Positions 17,136 to 25,845 of a DNA stretch of 64,000 nucleotides are shown here, one piece after another. The stretch covers positions 1 through 64,000 of the forward strand of contig NZ_CADFDK010000018.1 of assembly GCF_902832885.1 (NCBI RefSeq). Reading direction: 5' to 3'. Source of the stretch: Burkholderia seminalis DSM 23518. Its GTDB lineage: Bacteria > Pseudomonadota > Gammaproteobacteria > Burkholderiales > Burkholderiaceae. Under the pieces are notes generated by a model. That model was given only the letters and a program-made list of their open reading frames with translations, was not told the DNA's origin and did no database searches. The stretch's first letter is position 1; every line of letters starts with the position of its first letter. A program made the translations under genes and the position numbers.

Positions 17136-18293
17136 TCACTGGCTCAGGTAGACGAACCGGCCTTGCTTCACGATCCCCATCACGCTCGCGCGCTGATCGA
17201 GCCCCACGTGATCCTTGTCGCTCGTGTTGACGACGCCGTTCGGCACGACGAGTTCGTGCGCGCGTTCGAGCTCGTGCCGCAGCGCGGCGCGGAACGCGGG
17301 CGTGCCGGGTTGCGCCGCCTTCAGCGCGCGGCCGACCGCGTCGGCGAGGCGCGGGTAGACGCCCGCCGCGTCGCCCGCGAACTGCGTGACCGTGCCGGCG
17401 CCGTACTTCGCCTCGTACGCGTCGACGAACGCGAGCGCGGCCTTGCGGGCCGGATGGTCGGCCGGCAGCGTGCGCGCGACGACCACCGGCTGGGTCGGGA
17501 ACAGCGTGCCGTCGACGTCCTTGCCGCCGAGCTTGATGAATTCCGGCGTCGCGATCCCGTGCGTCTGGTAAATCGGGCCCTTGTAGCCGCGCTCGATCAG
17601 CGTGCGCTGCGGCAGCACGGCCGGCGTGCCCGAGCCCGCGATCAGGATCGCGTCGGGTTTCGCCGCGATCAGCTTCAGCGCCTGGCCGGTGACGCTCGCG
17701 TCGGTGCGGTTGAAGCGCTCGGTCGCGACGACGCGGATCTTGCGGAGATCGGCGAAGCGCGTGAACTCGTTCAGCCAGCTGTCGCCATAGCTGTCCGCGA
17801 AGCCGATGAAGCCGACCGTCTTCACGCCGTGGTTCGCCATGTAGCGCGTCATCACGTCGGCCATCGCCCGGTCGCCTTGGGCCATCTTGAACGCCCAGGT
17901 GCGCGCGCCTTCCTGCGGCTCGACGATCGCGCCGGAGCCGACCAGCGTGATCATCGGCGTCTGCGCGGTCGCGACCGCGTCGAGCGCCGCGAGCGCGGCC
18001 GGCGTGATGTTCGGCCCGACCACGACGTCGACGTGATCCTCGTCGACCAGCTTGCGGATGTTGCGCACCGCGGCGCCCGGATCGGATGCGTCGTCGAGCA
18101 CCGTCACCTGCACCGGCTGGCCGGCGATCGTCTTCGGCCACATCAGGATCGCGTTCTTGCTGGTGATGCCGATCGCGGCGGCCGGGCCGGTCGACGACAG
18201 GTCGACGCCGACCTTCAGGTCGGCATGCGCGGCCGCGCATGCCAGGACGAGGGCGGCGCCGGCGGCGCGGCGCAACAGGGCGGGAAGCGTCAT
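17136..18293 (-). CDS. Branched-chain amino acid-type ABC transporter substrate-binding protein
   Basis: Periplasmic binding protein of 385 residues with a signal peptide cleaved near AAAHA-DLKVG. The Peripla_BP_6 fold is shown by GVDLSSTGPAAAIG, the hinge VVVGPNITPAALAA and NRTDASVTGQALKL. The start at MTLPALL is preferred over an upstream TTG because GGAG precedes it. No permease or ATPase gene is next to it, so it is an orphan component. It could feed another Liv-type importer such as the one at the window start, which lacks a binding protein here; ligand unknown. Confidence 0.87.
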   Translation of the reverse strand: MTLPALLRRAAGAALVLACAAAHADLKVGVDLSSTGPAAAIGITSKNAILMWPKTIAGQPVQVTVLDDASDPGAAVRNIRKLVDEDHVDVVVGPNITPAALAALDAVATAQTPMITLVGSGAIVEPQEGARTWAFKMAQGDRAMADVMTRYMANHGVKTVGFIGFADSYGDSWLNEFTRFADLRKIRVVATERFNRTDASVTGQALKLIAAKPDAILIAGSGTPAVLPQRTLIERGYKGPIYQTHGIATPEFIKLGGKDVDGTLFPTQPVVVARTLPADHPARKAALAFVDAYEAKYGAGTVTQFAGDAAGVYPRLADAVGRALKAAQPGTPAFRAALRHELERAHELVVPNGVVNTSDKDHVGLDQRASVMGIVKQGRFVYLSQ

Positions 18294-18315
18294 GCGGGAA
18301 TCTCCGTCGGGCAGC

Positions 18316-18339
18316 AAAAAGGGGCGCGATATGCGCCCC
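18316..18339 (-). terminator. Intrinsic terminator of cysB
   Basis: On the minus strand GGGGCGC-ATATC-GCGCCCC is followed by TTTTT, 19 bases after the cysB stop. Confidence 0.88.
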
Positions 18340-18357
18340 GCTGTTTATACACACCGG

Positions 18358-19299
18358 TCAAAGCTCGTACGATTCGGATTCGCCCTTGAGTGCCTGCTCG
18401 ATCAGCTTGCGGTTCAGGGTCGGCGACAGCAGTTCGACGAGCGTATACACATAGCTGCGCAGGTAGGCGCCCTGCTTGAGCGCGACACGCGTCACGTTGC
18501 TGCCGAACAGGTGGCCGACCGGAATCAGCCGCAGGTTGCGGTCGCGCTCCGGGTTGAACGCGATGTCGGCCATGATGCCGACGCCGAGGCCGAGTTCGAC
18601 GTAGGTCTTGATCACGTCGGCGTCGATCGCCTCCAGCACGATGTCCGGCGACAGCCCGCGCAACGCGAACGCGTGATTGATCTTCTTGCGGCCCGCGAAC
18701 GCGTCGTCATAGGTGATCAGCGGGTACTGCGCGAGATCGTCGAGCGTCGGCGGCTTGCGTTCGAGCAGCGGATGGTCGGCCGGCACGACGGCCGCATGGT
18801 GCCACTGGAAGCAGGGCAGCGACACGAGCTCCTTGTAGTCGGAGATCGCCTCGGTCGCGATCGCGAGATCGGCCTGGTCGTGGATCACCATCTCGGCCAC
18901 CTGCGTCGGGCTGCCTTGCAGGATCGACAGGTGCACCTTCGGGAAGCGTTTCTTGAATTCGGCGATCGCGGCCGGCAGCGAGTAGCGGGCCTGCGTGTGG
19001 GTCGCGGCGATGGTCAGGTTGCCCTGGTCCTGTGCGGCATAATCCTTCCCGACCCTTTTAAGGCTTTCAACCTCCTGGAGGATCCGCTCGACCGACGCGA
19101 GGATGATCCTGCCCGGCTCGGTGAGCGAGCGCACGCGCTTGCCATGCCGCGTGAAGATCTCCACGCCGAGCTCGTCCTCGAGCTCGATGATCGCCTTGGA
19201 TACCCCCGGTTGGGACGTGTAGAGCGCCTTCGCGGCCTCGGTGAGGTTGAAATTCTGCCGGACGGCCTCGCGCACGAAGCGAAATTGGTGCAGGTTCAT
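18358..19299 (-). CDS. cysB: Sulfur-regulon LysR-type activator CysB
   Basis: Master activator of sulfate assimilation that senses acetylserine and sulfide-type signals in enteric bacteria. The 313-residue protein begins MNLHQFRFVREAVRQNFNLT as in CysB, with HTH LTEAAKALYTSQPGVSKAI at 19-37. The effector domain contains TTHTQARYSLP-like ATHTQARYSLPAAI, GSPTQVAEM and DADVIKTYVELGLGVGI. It is divergent from the cysI operon, which it would be expected to activate. It ends at its own terminator. Confidence 0.95.
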   Translation of the reverse strand: MNLHQFRFVREAVRQNFNLTEAAKALYTSQPGVSKAIIELEDELGVEIFTRHGKRVRSLTEPGRIILASVERILQEVESLKRVGKDYAAQDQGNLTIAATHTQARYSLPAAIAEFKKRFPKVHLSILQGSPTQVAEMVIHDQADLAIATEAISDYKELVSLPCFQWHHAAVVPADHPLLERKPPTLDDLAQYPLITYDDAFAGRKKINHAFALRGLSPDIVLEAIDADVIKTYVELGLGVGIMADIAFNPERDRNLRLIPVGHLFGSNVTRVALKQGAYLRSYVYTLVELLSPTLNRKLIEQALKGESESYEL

Positions 19300-19513
19300 T
19301 TATAACCCTTCCGCATATCAACAGAATTTTTTAGTCGTTTGAAATATAAGGCGAGTTTATTACGATTCACCCGAGTTTTTCAAATATGGATATCTGTTTT
19401 CGTCATTAGCAATCCACCCGGTAGCGGATGGGGGCGATGACGGCGGAACGGAGATTCGGGCGCGACGTGGCTAGGACGTCGCGCGGTCACCACGAAAACC
19501 CTGGGGTCCCCGA
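19300..19513. promoter_or_regulatory. cysB/cysI divergent control region
   Basis: The 214-base gap has an AT-rich core at about 19310-19420, rare in this GC-rich window, with runs such as AGAATTTTTTAG, TTTGAAATATAAGG and TTTTTCAAATATGGATATC. It probably holds both promoters and CysB sites. I could not define a single convincing -35/-10 pair or CysB half-site. The last 80 bases before cysI are GC-rich leader. Confidence 0.5.
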
Positions 19514-21193
19514 ATGTATCAGTACGACCAATACGACCAGACGATCGTCGACGAGCGTGTCGCGCAGTACCGCGATCAGGTGCGCCGCCGGCTGTCGGGC
19601 GAGTTGAGCGAGGAAGAATTCCGTCCGCTGCGCCTGCAGAACGGCCTGTACATGCAGCGTCACGCGTACATGCACCGCATCGCGATTCCGTACGGCAACC
19701 TGCGCAGCGACCAGCTCCGGATGCTGGCGCGCATCGCCCGCGAACACGACCGCGGCTACGGTCACTTCTCGACCCGCTCGAACATCCAGTTCAACTGGAT
19801 CGAGCTGGAAGACACGCCCGAGATCCTCGCGAAGCTCGCGTCGGTGCAGATGCACGGCATCCAGACGTCGGGCAACTGCATCCGCAACATCACGGCCGAC
19901 CAGTTCGCCGGCGTCGCGCAGGACGAGGAGATCGATCCGCGCCCGTGGGCCGAGATCCTGCGCCAGTGGTCGACGTTCCATCCCGAATTCGCGTGGCTGC
20001 CGCGCAAGTTCAAGATCGCGGTGTCGGGCTCGAAGGACGACCGCGCGGCCGTGCAGATCCACGACCTCGGCGTGTACCTGAAGAAGAACGCGCAGGGCGA
20101 GGTGGTCGCGAGCATCCTCGCGGGCGGCGGCCTCGGCCGTACGCCGATCATCGGCGCGGTGATCAAGGAAGATCTGCCGTGGCAGCACCTGCTGACCTAC
20201 TGCGAAGCCGTGCTGCGCGTATACAACCGTTACGGCCGGCGCGACAACCTGTACAAGGCGCGCATCAAGATCCTCGTGAAGGCGCTGTCGCCCGCGAAGT
20301 TCGCGCAACAGGTCGAGGAAGAGTGGCAGCACCTGAAGGACGGCCCGTCGACGCTCACGCAGGCCGAGCTCGACCGCGTGTCGCAGTATTTCGCGCCGCC
20401 CGTCTACGAGAAGCTGGCCGACACCGACGCATCGTTCGAGCAGCACCTGCTCGAGAACAAGGCGTTCGCGCGCTGGGTCGAGCGTAACGTCGCGCCGCAC
20501 AAGGTGGCCGGTTATGCGGCCGTCACGCTGTCGCTGAAGGATCACCGCGTGGCGCCGGGAGACGCGACCGACGCGCAGATGGAACTGGTGGCCGACTGGG
20601 CCGACGCTTACTCGTTCGGCGAGCTGCGCGTGTCGCACGAGCAGAACCTGATTCTCGCGAACGTGAAGAAGCGCGACCTGTTCGCGTTGTGGGAAAAGGC
20701 GAAGGCGGCCGGTTTCGCGACGCCGAACATCGGCCTCCTGACCGACGTCATCGCGTGCCCGGGCGGCGATTTCTGCTCGCTCGCGAACGCGAAGTCGATC
20801 CCGATCGCGCTGGCGATCCAGCAGCGTTTCGACGATCTCGACTATGTGCACGACCTCGGCGACCTGTCGCTGAACATTTCCGGTTGCATGAACTCGTGCG
20901 GCCACCACCACGTCGGCAACATCGGCATCCTCGGCGTCGACAAGGACGGCGCCGAGTGGTACCAGGTGTCGCTCGGCGGCGAGCAGGGCACGGGCCGGAA
21001 CGGCGCGCGCCTCGGCCGCGTGATCGGGCCGTCGTTCTCGGCGGAAGAAGTGCCGGGCGTCATCGCGAAGCTGATCGACACGTTCGTCGAGGCGCGCATC
21101 GACGGCGAGCGCTTCGTCGACACGTACGACCGCATCGGCCTCGCGCCGTTCAAGGAGCGCGTGTATGCGGCGCGCCAGGCAGTGAACGCGTAA
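19514..21193 (+). CDS. cysI: Sulfite reductase hemoprotein (CysI/NirA-type nitrite/sulfite reductase)
   Basis: Reduces sulfite to sulfide in six electrons with siroheme and a 4Fe-4S cluster. The 559-residue protein has the duplicated nitrite/sulfite reductase architecture. Cluster ligands are Cys415 and Cys421 (ACPGGDFC) and Cys458 and Cys462 (GCMNSC), followed by GHHHVGNIG. No CysJ flavoprotein gene is nearby, so electrons may come from ferredoxin or another partner. It heads cysI-DUF934-cysH-cysD-cysN-cobA, opposite cysB, so the substrate is sulfite rather than nitrite. Start ATG follows a weak GGGG site. Confidence 0.93.
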   Translation: MYQYDQYDQTIVDERVAQYRDQVRRRLSGELSEEEFRPLRLQNGLYMQRHAYMHRIAIPYGNLRSDQLRMLARIAREHDRGYGHFSTRSNIQFNWIELEDTPEILAKLASVQMHGIQTSGNCIRNITADQFAGVAQDEEIDPRPWAEILRQWSTFHPEFAWLPRKFKIAVSGSKDDRAAVQIHDLGVYLKKNAQGEVVASILAGGGLGRTPIIGAVIKEDLPWQHLLTYCEAVLRVYNRYGRRDNLYKARIKILVKALSPAKFAQQVEEEWQHLKDGPSTLTQAELDRVSQYFAPPVYEKLADTDASFEQHLLENKAFARWVERNVAPHKVAGYAAVTLSLKDHRVAPGDATDAQMELVADWADAYSFGELRVSHEQNLILANVKKRDLFALWEKAKAAGFATPNIGLLTDVIACPGGDFCSLANAKSIPIALAIQQRFDDLDYVHDLGDLSLNISGCMNSCGHHHVGNIGILGVDKDGAEWYQVSLGGEQGTGRNGARLGRVIGPSFSAEEVPGVIAKLIDTFVEARIDGERFVDTYDRIGLAPFKERVYAARQAVNA

Positions 21194-21218
21194 CCCACCG
21201 GCTACAAGGAATTTGCAG

Positions 21219-21770
21219 ATGGCTTCGATTATCAAGAACCGCGCAGTGATCGACGACGCATGGCAGGTCGTGCGCGCGGCGGAAGACGGTGCGCTGCCCG
21301 CGGTCGACGCATTGCCGGCCGGCAAGGTGCTGGTGCCGTTCGCGTTGTGGCAGGCCGAGCGCGCGGCGCTCGTCGCCGCGAAGACGAAGGACGAACTCGG
21401 CGTGTGGCTCGCGCCGGACAGCGAGCCGGCCGATCTCGCGGCGGATTTCGGCGCGATTTCGCTGATCGCCGTCGATTTCCCGCGCTTCGCGGACGGCCGC
21501 GGTTACAGCATCGCGCGCCTGTTGCGCGAGCGTCACGGCTGGACGGGCGAGCTGCGCGCGATTGGCGACGTGCTGCGCGACCAGCTGCTGTACCTGTCGC
21601 GTTGCGGTTTCGACGCATTCGCGGTGCGCGCCGACAAGGACATCCACGACGCGCTGAACGCGTTCGCGGAATTCACGCAGCGTTACCAGGGCGCGTTCGA
21701 CGAGCCGGCGCCGCTGTTCCGCCGCCGCGCGGCCGACGTAGCGACGCCCGACGCGAAGGTGAGCGCATGA
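21219..21770 (+). CDS. DUF934 protein of the sulfite-reduction operon
   Basis: Soluble protein of 183 residues of the DUF934 family, found almost always beside cysI in proteobacteria; its biochemical role is not established. Recognisable segments are VLVPFALWQAER, VDFPRFADGRGYSIARLLRER and GELRAIGDVLRDQLLYLSRCGFDAF. A conserved Cys sits in the last. The start is ATG at 21219 with AAGGA upstream, two codons inside a TTG-initiated frame. The gene follows cysI by 25 bases and overlaps cysH by four. Operon position suggests electron supply to CysI or complex assembly; this is inference. Confidence 0.88.
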   Translation: MASIIKNRAVIDDAWQVVRAAEDGALPAVDALPAGKVLVPFALWQAERAALVAAKTKDELGVWLAPDSEPADLAADFGAISLIAVDFPRFADGRGYSIARLLRERHGWTGELRAIGDVLRDQLLYLSRCGFDAFAVRADKDIHDALNAFAEFTQRYQGAFDEPAPLFRRRAADVATPDAKVSA

Positions 21771-22510
21771 GCACCGCCACCGCGCTGACGCCGGAACTCG
21801 CCGCGAAGGTCGAGCGCCTCGACGCGCTGCTCGCGCGGATCGGCGCCCGTCACGACAAGGTGAAGTTCGCGAGCAGCCTTGCGGCGGAAGACATGCTGCT
21901 CACGCACGCGATCCTGTCGAAGGGCGTGTCGATCGGCATCTTCTCGCTGAATACGGGCCGCCTGCACGCGGAAACGCTCGGCATGATCGACCGCGTGCGC
22001 GAGCGCTACGGCTACGAGATCGAGCAGTTCCACCCGCGCCAGGACGCGGTCGACCAGTATGTCGCGGAGCACGGCCTGAACGCGTTCTACGAGAGCGTCG
22101 AGCTGCGCAAGTCGTGCTGCCACATCCGCAAGGTCGAGCCGCTGAACCGCGCGCTGGCCGACGTCGGCGCGTGGGTCACCGGCCAGCGCCGCGAGCAGTC
22201 GGTCACGCGGGCCGAGCTGCACGAGGAAGAACAGGACGAAGCGCGCGGGATCGCGAAGTACAACCCGCTGGCCGACTGGACGGAAGCCGACGTATGGGCG
22301 TACCTCGACGCGTTTGACGTGCCGGTCAACCCGCTGCATGCTCGCGGCTACCCGAGCATCGGCTGCGAGCCGTGCACGCGGGCGATCCGTCCCGGCGAGG
22401 ACAGCCGGGCGGGCCGCTGGTGGTGGGAATCGCGCGATACGAAGGAATGCGGCCTGCACATCTCGATCACGCCGATTCCCGCGGCGGCCGATGCTGGCGC
22501 CGCGCACTGA
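21767..22510 (+). CDS. cysH: Assimilatory adenylylsulfate (APS) reductase CysH
   Basis: Reduces adenylylsulfate to sulfite. The 247-residue protein has the 4Fe-4S ligand pairs Cys117/Cys118 (SCCHIRK) and Cys200/Cys203 (CEPC), which mark the bacterial APS-type rather than PAPS-type enzyme, and the catalytic Cys228 in KECGLH. SSLAAEDMLLTH is the P-loop-like region. Its ATGA overlaps the DUF934 stop, so translation is coupled. The APS specificity fits the absence of an APS kinase gene in this operon and the short CysN. Confidence 0.94.
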   Translation: MSTATALTPELAAKVERLDALLARIGARHDKVKFASSLAAEDMLLTHAILSKGVSIGIFSLNTGRLHAETLGMIDRVRERYGYEIEQFHPRQDAVDQYVAEHGLNAFYESVELRKSCCHIRKVEPLNRALADVGAWVTGQRREQSVTRAELHEEEQDEARGIAKYNPLADWTEADVWAYLDAFDVPVNPLHARGYPSIGCEPCTRAIRPGEDSRAGRWWWESRDTKECGLHISITPIPAAADAGAAH

Positions 22511-22528
22511 ACGCCTACAAGAAACTGA

Positions 22529-22559
22529 CTATTGCGCCGCCCGCGACAGCGGGCGGCAC
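22529..22559 (+). repeat. Intercistronic hairpin between cysH and cysD
   Basis: GCCGCCCGC and GCGGGCGGC form a 9-bp stem around a GACA loop between cysH and cysD. With no T-run it is more likely an mRNA stability or processing element than a terminator. Confidence 0.5.
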
Positions 22560-22585
22560 GAACCCAGAAGAGAAGGACTGAAATC

Positions 22586-23548
22586 ATGAGCACGACGCTC
22601 GAGCAATCCGCCTTTGCCCCGGCCTCCGGCGCGGACAGCCGCATGGGCCACCTCGACTGGCTCGAAGCCGAGTCGATCCACATCCTGCGCGAGCTGGTTG
22701 CCGAGTGCAGCAAGCCGGCGCTGCTGTTCTCGGGCGGCAAGGATTCGGTCGTCGTGCTGCATCTGGCCCTGAAAGCGTTCGGCCTCGGCGCGAACCGCAA
22801 GACGACGCTGCCGTTCCCGCTCGTGCACATCGACACGGGCCACAACTACGAGGAAGTGATCGACTTCCGCGACCGCCGCGCGCAGGAACTGGGCGCCGAG
22901 CTCGTCGTCGGGCACGTCGAGGATTCGATCAAGCGCGGTACGGTCGTGCTGCGCCGCGAGACCGATTCGCGCAACGCCGCGCAGGCCGTCACGCTGCTCG
23001 AGACGATCGAGGCGCACGGCTACACCGCGCTGATCGGCGGCGCGCGCCGCGACGAAGAGAAGGCGCGTGCGAAGGAACGCATCTTCTCGTTCCGCGACGA
23101 ATTCGGCCAGTGGGATCCGAAGGCGCAGCGCCCGGAACTGTGGAGCCTGTACAACGCCCGCCTGCACAAGGGCGAGCACCTGCGCGTGTTCCCGATCTCG
23201 AACTGGACCGAGCTCGACGTGTGGCAGTACATCGCGCGCGAGAACCTCGAACTGCCGTCGATCTACTACGCGCATCAGCGCGAGATCGTGCGCCGCAACG
23301 GGCTGCTCGTGCCCGTAACGCCGCTCACGCCGATGCGTGAAGGCGAGTCGAGCGAGTTCGCGCAGGTGCGCTTCCGCACGGTCGGCGACATCAGCTGCAC
23401 GTGCCCGGTCGAGAGCGATGCGGACGACGTCGAGAAGATCATCGCCGAGACGGCAGTGACCGAGATCACCGAGCGCGGCGCGACCCGGATGGACGACCAG
23501 GCCTCCGAAGCCGCGATGGAACAGCGCAAGAAGCAAGGTTATTTCTGA
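22586..23548 (+). CDS. cysD: Sulfate adenylyltransferase subunit 2 CysD
   Basis: Small subunit of ATP sulfurylase, which makes APS from sulfate and ATP. It is 320 residues from the ATG at 22586. The PP-loop motif is FSGGKDS at about 48-54, with HIDTGHNYEEVI, GGARRDEEKARAKER and the C-terminal FRTVGDISCTCP all typical of CysD. The 75-base gap after cysH contains a CGCCGCCCGC-GACA-GCGGGCGGC hairpin without a T-run. It pairs with CysN, the next gene. Confidence 0.95.
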   Translation: MSTTLEQSAFAPASGADSRMGHLDWLEAESIHILRELVAECSKPALLFSGGKDSVVVLHLALKAFGLGANRKTTLPFPLVHIDTGHNYEEVIDFRDRRAQELGAELVVGHVEDSIKRGTVVLRRETDSRNAAQAVTLLETIEAHGYTALIGGARRDEEKARAKERIFSFRDEFGQWDPKAQRPELWSLYNARLHKGEHLRVFPISNWTELDVWQYIARENLELPSIYYAHQREIVRRNGLLVPVTPLTPMREGESSEFAQVRFRTVGDISCTCPVESDADDVEKIIAETAVTEITERGATRMDDQASEAAMEQRKKQGYF

Positions 23549-23570
23549 AGCACACGAGGACATTCACATC

Positions 23571-24887
23571 ATGAGCATCATCGAGAACACCGAAGACCTC
23601 GGCGTGCTGCGCTTCATCACCGCAGGCAGCGTCGACGACGGCAAGAGCACGCTGATCGGCCGCCTGCTGTACGACAGCAAGGCCGTGCTGTCCGACCAGC
23701 TGTCCGCGCTGTCGCGTGCGAAGAACAAGCGCACCGTCGGCGACGAGCTCGACCTCGCGCTGCTGACCGACGGGCTGGAAGCCGAGCGCGAGCAGGGCAT
23801 CACGATCGACGTCGCGTACCGCTATTTCGCGACCGCGAAGCGCAAGTTCATCATCGCCGACACGCCGGGCCACGAGCAGTACACGCGCAACATGGTGACC
23901 GGCGCGTCGACCGCGCACGCGGCGATCATCCTGATCGACGCGACGCGCGTGACGATCGAGAACGGCGTCGCGGAACTGCTGCCGCAGACCAAGCGCCACA
24001 GCGCGATCGTCAAGCTGCTGGGGCTGCAGCACGTGATCGTCGCGATCAACAAGATGGACCTCGTCGACCACAGCGAGGCGCGCTTCAACGAGATCCGCGA
24101 TGCGTACGTCGCGCTCGCGAAGCAGCTCGGCCTGACCGACGTGCGCTTCGTGCCGGTGTCGGCGCTGAAGGGCGACAACATCGTCGGCGCGAGCGAGCGC
24201 ATGCCGTGGTACGCGGGCGAGCCGCTCCTCGACGTGCTCGAGTCGCTGCCGGTCGAGACGCAGGCGCATGACGCGCTGCGCTTCCCGGTGCAGTGGGTCG
24301 CGCGCCAGGACGGCAGCTCGGCCGACGACTTCCGCGGCTACATGGGCCGGATCGAGTCGGGCGAAGTGAAGGTGGGCGACGAGATCGTCGTGCTGCCGTC
24401 GAACCGCACGGCAACGATCGCCGAGATCGTCGCGCCGGTGCCGGGCGGCACCGCGTCGGTCGCGCACGCGTTCGCGGGCCAGACGGTGACGATCCGCCTC
24501 GAGGAAGATGTCGACGTGTCGCGCGGCGACATGTTCGTCACGACCGCCGAGCCGGTCGAGCCGGCGAAGAAGCTCGAGGCCGACCTGTGCTGGTTCGACG
24601 AAGCGCCGCTGTCGCCGCAGCGCAAGTACCTGCTGAAGCAGACCACGAGCACGGTGTTCGCGAAGATCGGCGCGGTCAAGCAGGTGCTCGACGTGCATAC
24701 GCTGTCGCACGCGACCGACCGTCAGGACCTGAAGATGAACGACATCGGCCGCGTCGCGCTGACGCTGCAGAAGCCGATCGTCTGCGACACGTACGATGCG
24801 CACCCGGGCACCGGCGCGTTCGTGCTGATCGACGAGGCGACGCACCACACGGTCGCCGCCGGCATGATCCGGGCGTTCTCGGCGTAA
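23571..24887 (+). CDS. cysN: Sulfate adenylyltransferase subunit 1 CysN (GTPase)
   Basis: GTPase subunit of ATP sulfurylase that drives APS formation. The 438-residue protein has the G1 motif GSVDDGKST near 18-26, G3 DTPGHEQY and G4 NKMD, followed by beta-barrel domains. The length matches a stand-alone CysN; there is no C-terminal CysC kinase fusion. That agrees with the APS-type CysH, since PAPS is not needed for reduction. It is 22 bases after cysD. Confidence 0.95.
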   Translation: MSIIENTEDLGVLRFITAGSVDDGKSTLIGRLLYDSKAVLSDQLSALSRAKNKRTVGDELDLALLTDGLEAEREQGITIDVAYRYFATAKRKFIIADTPGHEQYTRNMVTGASTAHAAIILIDATRVTIENGVAELLPQTKRHSAIVKLLGLQHVIVAINKMDLVDHSEARFNEIRDAYVALAKQLGLTDVRFVPVSALKGDNIVGASERMPWYAGEPLLDVLESLPVETQAHDALRFPVQWVARQDGSSADDFRGYMGRIESGEVKVGDEIVVLPSNRTATIAEIVAPVPGGTASVAHAFAGQTVTIRLEEDVDVSRGDMFVTTAEPVEPAKKLEADLCWFDEAPLSPQRKYLLKQTTSTVFAKIGAVKQVLDVHTLSHATDRQDLKMNDIGRVALTLQKPIVCDTYDAHPGTGAFVLIDEATHHTVAAGMIRAFSA

Positions 24888-24973
24888 TCGTCAATCTGCG
24901 CGGCGAACCGCGCCGCCGCACGGCGGCGCGGGCCGCCCGCAAACGTCCGCAAGGACGAAGCGAAGCGACTAAC

Positions 24974-25723
24974 ATGGGCAAGGTGTATCTGATCGGAGCA
25001 GGGCCGGGCGCGGCCGACCTCATCACGGTGCGCGGCATGCGGCTGCTCGAGCAAGCCGACGTCGTGCTGCACGACGCGCTCGTCGAGCCGGCGATGCTCG
25101 GCTACGCGCCGAACGCGCGAAAGATCGCGGTCGGCAAGCGCTGCGGGCAGCGCTCGACCGCGCAGCATTTCATCAACAAGCAGATCGTCGATGCGGCGCG
25201 CGAACACGCGTGCGTCGTGCGGCTGAAGGGCGGCGATCCGATGCTGTTCGGCCGCGCCGAAGAGGAAATGCGTGCGCTCGAGGCGGCCGGCATCGACTAC
25301 GAGGTCGTGCCGGGCATCACCGCGGCGCTGGCCGGCGCCGCGACGCTGAAGCGATCGCTGACGTTGCGCGGTGTGTCGCGCAGCGTCGCGTTCGCGACGC
25401 ACAGTCGCGCGCCGGGCAGCGACGAGATTCGCGAAGCCGCGCGCGCCGATTCGATCGTCTACTACATGGGCCGCGACAGCGCGCCCGGCATCGCGCAGGA
25501 GCTGATCGACGCCGGCCGGGCGCCGGCGACACCCGTCGCGATCGTTGAGGCGTGCAGCACCGTGCGCGAGCGCTCGCTAACGCTGACGCTCGCGCAGATG
25601 GCGGCGGGCGACGCGCAGGCGTGGCTCGATCCCGCCGAACCGAGCCTGCTGATGATCGGCGATGCATTCGCCGAGCGCGTGCGGCTCGCAAAAGACGGCG
25701 ACGCGTTGCGCAGTGCCGCTTGA
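24974..25723 (+). CDS. cobA: Uroporphyrinogen-III C-methyltransferase (SUMT)
   Basis: Methylates uroporphyrinogen III twice with SAM to give precorrin-2, the branch point for siroheme and cobalamin. The 249-residue protein is a single SUMT domain: VYLIGAGPGAADLITVRG at 4-21, VVRLKGGDPMLFGRAEEE, VVPGITAALAGAA and YYMG. It lacks the CysG N-terminal dehydrogenase/ferrochelatase domain. As last gene of the sulfite operon it most likely serves siroheme for CysI. The 86-base gap from cysN contains a CGCCGCCG-CACGGCGGCG hairpin. Confidence 0.93.
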   Translation: MGKVYLIGAGPGAADLITVRGMRLLEQADVVLHDALVEPAMLGYAPNARKIAVGKRCGQRSTAQHFINKQIVDAAREHACVVRLKGGDPMLFGRAEEEMRALEAAGIDYEVVPGITAALAGAATLKRSLTLRGVSRSVAFATHSRAPGSDEIREAARADSIVYYMGRDSAPGIAQELIDAGRAPATPVAIVEACSTVRERSLTLTLAQMAAGDAQAWLDPAEPSLLMIGDAFAERVRLAKDGDALRSAA

Positions 25724-25790
25724 GTCGAGCGCGCGGCGCGGCCAAGCGAGGTAGCGATTGCTGCCGGATTGCCGCCGGTTCGCGGGCGTA

Positions 25791-25830
25791 AAAAAAGCGC
25801 CGGCTTTCGAAGCCGGCGCTTTTTTGTTTG
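25791..25830. terminator. Bidirectional terminator between cobA and cbiX
   Basis: AAGCGCCGGCTT-TCG-AAGCCGGCGCTT is flanked by A6 on the left and T6 on the right, so it can end both the cys operon (plus) and the lptF-lptG-cbiX transcript (minus). Confidence 0.93.
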
Positions 25831-25845
25831 GGGCGGCGGATTCGC

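Noticed and set aside
19487-21325. 612-codon minus-strand frame across cysI
   Set aside because: Antisense shadow with biased composition; the plus strand encodes CysI with all siroheme and Fe-S cysteines.
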